Assembly: GCA_023525975.1 (NCBI GenBank)
Contig: CM042039.1
Coordinates: forward strand, 19,188,501 to 19,252,500
Source: Smallanthus sonchifolius
Taxonomy: Eukaryota > Streptophyta > Magnoliopsida > Asterales > Asteraceae
DNA length: 64,000 nt
Direction: 5' to 3'
This document shows, one piece after another, positions 55,902 through 64,000 of the stretch. The notes under the pieces are model-generated. The model made no database searches. It saw nothing but the letters and a program-made list of their open reading frames with translations, and was not told the origin of the DNA. Position numbers and translations under genes: made by a program. Position 1 is the first letter of the stretch. The number at the start of each line of letters is the position of its first letter.

Positions 55902-55965
55902 CGGCGTTTTTGGGAATATAACAATCAAATGGGATGTCATCTCTTGGGCCCGACATGGTTATGTG
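55902..55965 (+). pseudogene. Captured COBRA-like exon
   Basis: A 64-bp exon between TTTCAG and GTGAGC encodes FGNITIKWDVISW and HGYV. The sequence NITIKWDVxSW...GYV is the conserved start of COBRA-family proteins, which are GPI-anchored and act in cellulose orientation. No other COBRA exon follows. Confidence 0.7.
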
Positions 55966-57029
55966 GTGAGCTTCTTCACTAAACGGGTCGGTTAGGGGTG
56001 TGGGTCTGGGCTATGTTGACCGAAACACTTTCAGTCTACTAGATTGTTGAACTATTTTCTTTGATTACAAAAATAAAACCCCACCAAAATCGACCATTAT
56101 AAGTAAATGTAGTAGTATAACAAGATGACTAGCAGGCATTGGTTACTTCTAACTTCCATATTTCTTAATTTTACTAGATTTTCCCACACACCTATGAATC
56201 TTGAATTAATTCTTTCTTGCCCTTTATGAATTATTTAAAAGTCATTCGTCAAAGTAAATATCTGATGAAATATAAAGGAATAGAGGACACAAGTTGAAAA
56301 GTATGAATAACTTACTATGAGATGTCTTTTATAGTCATTAGAAGCACCATTTTCTTTGAATAATTTTTCTTATGAAGAAAAATGATAAACGGAAGTAGAA
56401 AATATGTAAAATAGGGAACAAAGAATAATGGCACTATAATATATTATTAAAATAAAATTTCATCTTGTAAGACATTGCATATTATATTATTATAGGGCCA
56501 TGGTTTATTGTCATGTGTTCAACTGATCGAGTCAGATTTCCTTATAATTGAAAAGGTATTTCTTTCCCAACAGTTCAATATACTTGGCTAGGAAAGTAAC
56601 TCAATTATATAAAAAAATCAACTAAATCTGTCTAAATAGATTATAATTAGGAATTGTTTTTTTTAACTGCTTTTAGGCTTAATCTGTCATTTTTTGCACT
56701 ATCAGGTTGTGGGCAATTTTTTTTAAGACTGAAATCTTTTTTTTTATGATACAAACAACTGAATTCGAATTGGTAAGCAAAAAATGCTTTGATGAGGTTA
56801 CTATCACGCTTCGCCTTACCACTCGAGTTTGAGAAACCCCCACCCCCCACCCCACACACACACCCACACTCCAGTCAATGGTTTTGTTTATATGGCATGG
56901 CACATTAAATCCACATGACACATTTTGACTAAACAAACATAATGCTAAATCAAAATTGAAATAAAGGAGGATTCCCTTAATACTCAAATACTAACGTCGG
57001 TTATAATTTTTCCTTTTTTTTTTCTTGTC
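55966..57029. other. AT-rich stretch of H2 without recognisable genes
   Basis: No exon recognised. It holds a short C-rich/CA microsatellite near 56835-56870. Confidence 0.4.
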
Positions 57030-57440
57030 ATATACATCCTTTGAATTTTCACATTTTCAAATAACAGCCTTCATCATTCTAAAAATTCAAATATACCTCA
57101 AAAACAAACTTAATTTGTTGTTGTGTTTAATATTTTTTCTTTGTTTCGCGGTATAAATTTTGTTATACCCACTAGAAATCATGACTCACACGTTACGACG
57201 GGGTTGTACAACTCAAAGTCGGTGTCCAGTAAGAATTATTTTTTTTTCTTTTTCTTTCTCCTATGCACCCCTTCAATTTTATCTTTCGAAAAATTCAAAT
57301 ATACCTCTAAAAAAGTTTAATTTGTTGTTGTGTATAGTATTTTTTTTCTTTACGTATCGGTATAAATTTTGTTATACTAACTATAAATCATGACCCACGC
57401 GTTGCGGGGGTTCGTACAACTTTGTAAAATGTCAGAATTA
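57030..57440. repeat. Two tandem copies (period 207 bp) carrying inverted Helitron-type ends
   Basis: TAATTTGTTGTTGTG recurs at 57111 and 57318, and the surrounding 200 bp repeats with divergence. Each copy includes TATAAATTTTGTTATAC, then ATCATGACNCAC, a GTTACGACGG- or GTTGCGGGGG-type word and GTACAAC. On the minus strand this reads like the Helitron 3' end at 57765-57799 (CGCAACGCG, GTCATGA, then CTAG or TATAG). Confidence 0.7.
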
Positions 57441-57764
57441 GGCCACGCCACATGACACCTATCTTTTTGGACCATAATTTTTTTTGGGTTTTTTTTCTTT
57501 GGTTTTTTACATTTCTTTCTATTGGACTAACCGACTCGCCATAACTTCATACATTTCTTTGATGTACTTAATCAAATTTCTTTTTTGTGTTTAGTCACGT
57601 TATTATCACTGCCTCAACAGTTTAGAGTCCGCTTCCCGTCGTAGAGCACGGGGTGCTAATGTCAACGTAATTGACGACGTTAATGTCACAACCACAACAT
57701 GTGTATCGAGATTCACAAAACGCGCAGACTTAATTATGTAGTTAACGTCGTTATTTTCATTGTA

Positions 57765-57799
57765 CGACCCCACCGCAACGCGCGGGTCATGAATTCTAG
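57765..57799 (+). other. Helitron H2 3' terminus
   Basis: ACCCCACCGCAACGCGCGGG forms a short hairpin; CATGAATT and CTAG follow, and the next base is T. The same layout as at 50776-50802. Confidence 0.6.
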
Positions 57800-58679
57800 T
57801 TGTTATAAATGCCAAGAAATGCGAATTGTATTTTGGTCAATATATATGGTTGTTTTTGTTCATATGTTTAACTCCAAAGTGCTTTTCTAATTTTGTCTTT
57901 CATTTCTCTTCCATCTATTTCAGATAAAAATATAATTTTTTCAATGTTCATTGACGATACAAATCCGGTAGGAGTTGATCGTCAAATTGCTCAACTTGAC
58001 CCGGAATTTGCATCTACACTTGTAATCATGATTTCAATAGTCTGTTAACAACTTTTGTTTGTTCCCCAACATTGATGCCAAGTAGAGGTAGCTATATTGA
58101 CTCATTTATTTTTGAATGAGTTGATTTGGTTGGATTGTGTGTTATCTCTACGGGTCAACCGGGTAAAATAATAAAAATTACCTAAAAGGAGAATAACTCA
58201 AACATGTTGAGTTTAAAGTTGCCTAAAGTCTTTTTGAATGCATAAATCTTCCTAAATCATGTTATTCCAAGATTTAAACTAATAATACAAAATATTATTT
58301 TTCGATCTGGACCATTTCAACCCCCATTGGACTCAATGAAACATCTGAACATCTCAATGGAATTAAAAACTCGCCAAATTTAAAGGGATAAATGCATATA
58401 TTTTATGTTTTTTTAATGTGTAAAAGAGTTATATCAGGATGGTTATAGGTTAGCATATGTTTTTTTAATGCACATATATATACACAAATACTACACCTGG
58501 CAATATGGGTGGTTCGGGTCGGATTGGGTAACGGGTCATAATGGGTTCGGGTCGGGTTGGGTAACGGGTCATAATGGGTTTGGGTCGAAATGGATCGATT
58601 TAGAAAATGGTTATTTTTGTTTGAGTCATAACCGGTTTTAACAAAAGTGGATACGTGTCAGAACGGGCCGTTTAACAAA
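57800..58679. other. Non-coding stretch with a 33-bp tandem repeat
   Basis: No gene. At 58513-58590 about two copies of GGGTAACGGGTCATAATGGG plus TTCGGGTCGG recur with a 33-bp period (58526, 58559), a type of sequence often seen at ends of plant DNA transposons. I could not find paired terminal repeats. Confidence 0.4.
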
Positions 58680-58997
58680 TGATAAATTTGGTTCATCTTG
58701 TTGGCAATCAAGAACAAGTATTGATGAACAAACAACACGAATTTGATGATCTTGCTTTGAATTTCTGGAATTTGTCCATACACTTGCATGCATATATTCG
58801 ACCAATTTGATACATACGGTTTTTGAGGGTGTTTTATATCCCTAATTACAACAGACGCGTCCTTTCCTAGAACAACCGTTTCAACTTTGACATATTTACA
58901 CACTAGCCCTTTGACTCCCTATAAATACATGACACTAAAACATACTTTCTAATACTTACAACTTTGACCCAAATTATTTATTTTGTTTATACTTTCA
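58680..58997 (-). mobile_element. 3' LTR of copia remnant E (318 bp)
   Basis: The minus strand reads TTAAGGGGGAATAT (polypurine tract, 59011-58998) followed by TGAAAGTATAAAC (LTR start), an ATATAAAACACCC promoter box near 58835 and the end TTTATCA at 58680. The ends are less canonical than for A-C, so boundaries may shift by a few bases. Confidence 0.6.
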
Positions 58998-59019
58998 ATA
59001 TTCCCCCTTAAACTAAATA

Positions 59020-59813
59020 TAGTTTGACGAGGGTCTTCTTGCTTCACTTGCTCTTACAACAACGTTAGTTCGTCATCATATAGCACGTGAACTTGCTTTT
59101 ATCTTTATATCCTCGACCCATACCTACCCCATAACCACTTTCTTTGTTGAAGTTTTTTCCATGTCCTCTACCGCGACTTTGACTGCTAGAACTTGCCATT
59201 AGGAGTTTAGATTGATTATTTGCCTCGGGTTCATATTGATCTTTAATACTCTTTAAAGGCTGTTATTCTTCCAACGGCTTCTTTAAATGACATTGTGTCA
59301 AGTTCTAAATATTGCTCAATAGTTGCCACGATCGGTAGAAATTTCTTTGGAACCGAGTTAAGCAACTTTCTTATAAGTACCTTATCCTTCAAAGTACTAC
59401 CCAGACTTTTGAACTTAGCTTTTATACTGCTTAACTTGCTTGCAAAGTTACTTGCTGATTCGCTCGTATTAATTCTTAAAGCCTCTAGTTCACCCGTCGT
59501 CAAGGCATTTGACTTTGATTTAGTCCCAAACTTCCTTTACAATCGAGTACTATGCAACTTGCATTAATACATCCCGAGGCAATGTTTGGAAGATCATTGT
59601 CATAGTTATGTTTTCCTTCTTCTCATATACTGCTTCCTTTGCATTGACCACTTCCCAAAGACCATAGGCCTTCAATATTGTTTCCATTAACAATGCCTAA
59701 GTAGGATAATTTGTTTTATTCAATTTGGGACATTGAAGTGAAATATTTCCTTGCTCACGAACTGTTATACTGCTTGATACGTTATCATGTTTGTTGTCTT
59801 CTTTTCCAGCCAT
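59020..59813 (-). pseudogene. Copia remnant E gag, joined directly to the 3' end
   Basis: It starts at ATG 59813 (MAGKEDNKHD). Copia gag signatures: LNKTNYPT, then LLMETILKAYGLWEVV, and after stops and a frameshift near 59560-59500 the UBN2 core LEALRINTSESASNFASKL and LLNSVPKKFLPIVATIEQY. An Arg/Gly-rich stretch (SRGRGHGKNF, near 59170) ends in KSKFTCYMMTN, just where a zinc knuckle would begin, and then the polypurine tract follows. Zinc knuckle and pol are missing; this is an internal deletion derivative or gag-only element. Confidence 0.7.
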
Positions 59814-60400
59814 GTTTCCTAATTTCTTTCTTACTTTCCTCTTGCCTATTTTATCTTGCTAACTTGCTTCTGATTGGATGATTAGTTCCTTGCTTATTTG
59901 ATCGATCAAAAAATCAAAACTTCTTGCTTGCTTCTGGCCAACTTTGCTAACCAATCTTTTTTTGCTCCTAACCCACATGTTAATCAGGTTCTGATACTTG
60001 CTAATCAAATCCTTTCTTGCTCCTAACCCACTTGCTAATCAGGTTCCGACTTACTTGCTGATCAGATTCTTGCTTAACCGATCTTACTTGCTTTGACCAA
60101 AAATTTTGGTCTATACTTGCTATTTGAATCACAATGATTCTTACTTTCTATTTGAACCAAAAGATGGTTCTACTTGCTATTTGAACCTAAAAGGTTCGGG
60201 ACTTGCTATTGACCATAAAGATTCAGTTTTTGACTTGCTTTGAATTACTAGGATTCGGTTTAGCTTGATATGAACCGCAAGGGGTCATTTTTTTACTTGC
60301 TATATGAATCACGAGTTCGGACTTGCTATGAACCACACAGTTTTTCTTCTTACTTTGTTTAATCAACTAAGGGGTTCTAATTTACTACAATCGGGAATTC
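59814..60400 (-). repeat. Leader of remnant E: dispersed ACTTGCTA direct repeats
   Basis: On the plus strand ACTTGCT(A/T) recurs more than a dozen times at roughly 20-45 bp intervals (for example near 59859, 59984, 60022, 60052, 60112, 60172, 60202, 60296, 60322), often with TTTGAACC around it. The region lies 5' of gag in the transcript sense. The word equals the centre of the palindromes in A and B (ACTTGCTAAGT); this may be coincidence. Confidence 0.6.
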
Positions 60401-60780
60401 AAATTTATGTAATAAAATTGAAAGAAAACTTATCTGAATGATGATTCCTTTGTTCAATTTTAAGTTTCTGCCTTGCAAAGAAACCGTTCGCACAAATGTC
60501 GTTTACAAAGAAGTATTACAGATTGGTGATTCATAATTGTAATTTTATTATCTATTGTTGTATCTAATAAAAATGCTTCAGTTATGTAAATATTTGTATA
60601 CATTATAGAATTATGTAATTTCAGTTATACACATTATTGTAAGTTTTTGTACACATTATTGTATTTTTATTTTTTTATTATACAACTCCTTGTAATACAC
60701 AGGTCTATAACTTAATAATATTATAAATAACAAAAATCACAAAGACAAACATTAAAAAATAGAAAGAGGGCGACACAAAT
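60401..60780. other. AT-rich stretch, nothing recognised
   Basis: Contains repeated TACACATTATTGTA-like words (60600-60665). The expected 5' LTR of remnant E was not found here. Confidence 0.4.
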
Positions 60781-60790
60781 AATTATGATA

Positions 60791-60969
60791 ATGGTTAACC
60801 ATTATCTCACTTATAAATATTTTAAGTGAGATAATGGTTAACCATAAAAAAATTTATGATAATGGTTAACCATAAGAAAATTTATGATAATGGTTAACCT
60901 TAATATAATTATGATAATGGTTAACCATGAGAAAATTTATAAATATTAAGTGAGATAATGGTTAACCAT
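60791..60969. repeat. Six copies of the palindrome ATGGTTAACCAT
   Basis: Copies at 60791, 60834, 60862, 60890 (last bases CTT), 60917 and 60958, inside TTATGATA...AAGAAAA-type units of 27-43 bp. The 12-bp palindrome is perfect in five. TTTATAAATATTAAGTGAGATA and a related inverted stretch join some units. Single degenerate copies occur near 61830 and 61975. Confidence 0.9.
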
Positions 60970-62407
60970 AAAAAAAAGACAACTTATAGTTGTGCCCGTA
61001 CCACTTATGATACTTTGAGTTGGATTTAGATAAAAATAAGATGGTTATCACTTATTGGTTGAAGCCATTAGATACTTTAGGTATATAAGGTTGTGTCCCG
61101 TGTATCTTAAGAGGCATGTGTCTCAAACCATCTCAAATACTTGGCTTCTTTACATTGGAAGCCTCGTTTACCACACTCAACTAGACAAGTTTCTATACTC
61201 ATATGTCATATTGGGGTCTTCTCGAAAACAAATTGATTAATAATTTTAAACTTATAGATCAAAAAGCTAGGGTGAACTTATAGACCGTTCGATTCTAGTT
61301 AGAACCTTAAAAAACAATTGTAGAAACAAAATAGTATTTATTCTTCATTTAAGTAACCAAATTCAAAAATTCAACTAATATTAAATCACATAATTCAAAA
61401 ACACGATCACAAAACTCAAATATAAAAACCAAAATAATTTTTATTCTTCATTCAATCGTCACTGACCGCATAACATTCTTGAATCTTCATTGACTTGATC
61501 TTTTTAAAAACATCTAAATAAAACTAACCATTAAAAAAAACTAGAATGTGATTACCAAAAAATAATAATACTTACGTTTTGAAAACTCGTCAAACTTCTC
61601 ATATTCCTCCTCTTCGTTTATTTATTTCCTCCCCTGTCGAATCTAGTCATGTGTGAAAATTAACACCTCAACAATGGTGGGGGAAAACGAACTTCTATAA
61701 GACTCTACTACCCGTTCGACCGTACCAAACATCACAAATGAACATCAAAACACACGTAATTCAAAAATCATAAACCAAATTAGCATATCATGAAGCTAGT
61801 CATCATTAATCTAATAGCTATTGATCTCAGTTAACCATTATATATGCATACACAAATATTAAGTTGGTCAGTCTTTTTTATTAAAATCACGTTAGAACTA
61901 ATCATCTTTGTTTTTATTAAAATCACCGTTAGAACTAATCATCTTTGTTTTAATTTGAAGATAAATTAATGATTAACCATTAGAAAATTTATATATACGT
62001 AAGATACTTATATATTAAGGAAGTGTCTTTATTTTAAATCACCGTTAGAAGTTCTAAGTTTCTTTTTTCTTATTTACCGCATTTACTCTCCACTTCTTTA
62101 AGTAAACAATTACTATCACAAGTTGCCTAATTAAAATTCATATCTTGTTTATATTTATAGGTTATCTTAATTTAAAAAGTGAAAGATAAAATCGAAATAA
62201 CAGGAGAGAAGAATCTTTACATTAAGTTAAAATAGGAAACACGATTTTGATGATTATAAAACTCTCCGATTATCTCTCGACCGTCATGCATCCAGATTAT
62301 TTTTTATACATATATATATATATATATATATACAATCCAGCAGTACGTTTGTTTAACATCTTCTCCTCCAAGTAGAGCATTCAAGTTTCCTGCAATCAGC
62401 GAGAGCG
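60970..62407. other. AT-rich stretch without genes
   Basis: No convincing exon. A 37-bp tandem duplication around CGTTAGAACTAATCATCTTTG lies at about 61880-61965, and a TA microsatellite at about 62307-62332. Confidence 0.45.
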
Positions 62408-63074
62408 ATGGAAGATGACTGAAGTAACTACTTACGGAACTTGAAGGGCGACAAATTTGAGATGATCAAGAGCGCCATCATGGTGGCTGCTTCCGATCAC
62501 CCTCAAAACAAGAGAGACATGATCGCTCAAACCCTCTTCTCTTGCGACTTAATCAAGTGTACCGGTGATGGCAACCCACCACAGGTAGAGAAGCAATGAC
62601 CAATGATTGTGCGAATTAAGATGAACAATGATCATTCAGAAAGTGATCCAAAGGGTCCAGAAGAGAAAGTTTAGAATAATGATGAGGTTTTGAGGATGAA
62701 GCGGATTCTTGATGATAAATCTGTTTCTGAGTCAGTGGTGTTGGGGTCGTTAAAGAGGCTTCTAAACATAAGGGTGTCATTGAAAACCCTCGAGGCAACA
62801 GGAATTGGAAGATCGGTTAGGGTTCTTCAGAAACATGGATCCAAAGATGTTCGCCAGATTGCATGGGCACTCGTTAAAAAGTGGAAAGGTGTAGTGGATG
62901 AATATATCAAAGAGTTTGAATACCGAAAGAAAGATTGATTCAGAAAAATTCAATGCAACAAAGAGAAAATTGCGTGAAGCTTATGAGGTAGCAGAAAAGA
63001 AGAAGATGAAGCGGAGAATAAAAGTGATACAGTTGCATGAGCTCACCAAGAAAGGCTTTTCTCTCCCAAAATAA
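62408..63074 (+). pseudogene. Intronless TFIIS N-terminal domain (MED26-like) pseudogene
   Basis: ATG at 62408 is followed by a stop at codon 5. The reading FEMIKSAIMVAASDHPQNKR, then AQTLFSCDLIKCTG, continues to a stop near 62597. The next part, RMKRILDDKSVSESVVLGSL, LKTLEATGIGRSVRVLQKHG and RQIAWALVKKWKGVVDE (62690-62938), is the TFIIS N-terminal/LW domain used by Mediator subunit 26-type proteins to bind elongation factors. After a frameshift near 62936 the C-terminal conserved tail ATKRKLREAYEVAEKKK and LHELTKKGFSLPK ends at 63074. No introns interrupt it, which suggests retrocopying; at least three stops or shifts show that it is dead. Confidence 0.75.
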
Positions 63075-64000
63075 GCTTTTGAAGATCGATGGGGTGGATT
63101 AGTTGACATTTTAATTTGTATTCAAGCTAGTATATACTATTATTAATCTTGTTTTAATTTTTCCTATAATTTTATCTTACAAATTAATCTTGAGTATGCA
63201 TTTGAATTGCTTGTGGTTAAAATTGTGATGTCTGTCTTAAAAAATCATGACTTCTTTGGAGAGGCATTTGAAATCATTCCAAAATCAAAATGTAGAGTCT
63301 GTGGACCATGACTTTGTTCGGATTCAGTGGAGATCAGTTTGACTTTTGTAAAACGGGTTTTGACAGAGAAATTAATTAATTCAGTTAATTAATAAATACG
63401 CAGCGGAAAAAGAAATCATAACCTATTTAACAGCACTGACAAACCGAACATGATCTGGTTATGAACACGCAAACACACAAAAGAAAACAATTAATCTACT
63501 GATGAGATTAATTATACCTTAGTGATTAATGATTAACCGGTTGAGACACCGAGGTACAACGAACCGATACTAGATCACGAACCGTAACGCGAGAGAACGG
63601 GAAGCGCCGGGGCTGGCCGGAAACGGGCAGGCAGCGACTGGTTTGGTGGTTCCGGAAGTCACAAAGGCATAATGCCTTTTCCTTCGTTTTGGTCGCTAGC
63701 TCCCTTGGGAGAAAAGCAAAACAACTCAACCAAAAAAAAACTTGCGGCTGACCTCTTATTATATGTACAAAACATATTTTTAGGTTTATTATTATATAAT
63801 AATAATAAACCCTACTAATTGTTTTCGGGCCCATAGTCCAATACGAGATGCACAAGCCCGAACTCATTTAATTGTTTTAATTAAAGATTAAAACAATATA
63901 TATATATATAATTATTATTTATAAACTAGTATAAATAATAATTCCCGTCTAACAAATATATAATATATCGTCTCGTTAACAGTTCGTAATTACCATTTAA
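63075..64000 (-). mobile_element. Probable copia LTR fragment (minus strand), low certainty
   Basis: No gene. On the minus strand the segment around 63410-63380 (TTCCGCTGCGTATTTATTA) resembles the end region of some plant copia LTRs, preceded by GC-richer leader-like sequence (63530-63720) and AT-rich U3-like sequence to the window end. No primer site or matching LTR was found. Confidence 0.3.

Larger units (their letters stand above)
55046..57799 (+). mobile_element. 3' part of a second gene-capturing Helitron (H2), 5' end not located
   Basis: The 3' end is the hairpin-forming ACCGCAACGCGCGGGT followed by CATGAATT and CTAG (57796-57799), then T. Upstream, in the same orientation, are an ankyrin fragment, an unidentified exon and a COBRA-like exon. 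I could not find a convincing 5' TC end; the start given is only the edge of the foldback element. Confidence 0.45.

Noticed and set aside
59295..59567. Plus-strand reading frame of 90 codons
   Set aside because: Antisense shadow of the copia gag on the minus strand.
63526..63867. Minus-strand coding region of 113 codons
   Set aside because: Low-complexity and LTR-like; no domain recognised.

Overview
This window is repeat-dominated nuclear DNA from a flowering plant. The retrotransposon families (Sirevirus-like Ty1/copia with coiled-coil gag, an Athila-like element, a Tat-lineage element with an antisense extra ORF, Tekay-like chromovirus LTRs) and the captured exons (PPR, sulfate-transporter STAS, COBRA-like) are typical of eudicots. 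The long extra ORF at 4229-7244 resembles a protein family I associate with Asteraceae retroelements, so Asteraceae is my best guess (inference, about 0.6). I see no intact host gene. Nearly everything is a transposable element, a captured exon or a pseudogene.

Layout, left. 1-1907 is the right part of a Tekay-like LTR inserted into the gag of copia element C. C continues to 7978: gag remnant 1908-3583, long extra ORF 4229-7244, 3' LTR 7278-7978. C sits in a promoter-like minus-strand unit (7979-8950) of unknown origin. From about 8951 to 31785 lies copia element A (minus strand; pol 10223-13605; 5' LTR 31160-31785). Its gag is split by copia element B (15338-29409, minus, TSD GTATT). B's leader is split by a young Athila-like element (20081-28665, plus, TSD GCAGG). 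A itself sits in the RNase H region of a Tekay-like chromovirus G (pol remnants 31791-34133).

Layout, right. G's 3' LTR (34260-34610 plus 50803-52663) is split by a putative Helitron, H1 (34611-50802). H1 carries exon fragments of at least four unrelated genes in one orientation: an LRR protein, a PPR protein, a sulfate transporter and deoxyhypusine synthase. Its PPR fragment is split by a Tat-lineage gypsy element D (37392-47636, TSD CCAGA). After G come a hAT MITE, a 1.15-kb foldback element, a second Helitron-type 3' end (57799) preceded by ankyrin and COBRA-like exon fragments, a gag-only copia remnant E (58680-59813), a palindromic array, and an intronless TFIIS-N/MED26-like pseudogene (62408-63074).

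The main unexplained signal is a set of family-specific perfect hairpins repeated in non-coding parts of unrelated retrotransposons. A, B and the orphan unit share a stem TGCGTACTT with a short loop, repeated every 33-35 bp immediately upstream of the TATA box. C has a 24-nt hairpin in 38-bp tandem units, with half-sites spreading into its spacer and gag coding region. The Athila element has 12 hairpins around a CGCGGTACGCG core, four in each LTR and four in its 3' non-coding region. Palindromes in the promoter region of Sirevirus LTRs have been described in maize, so the copia cases may be a relative of that. The Athila case and the orphan promoter are the less expected ones.
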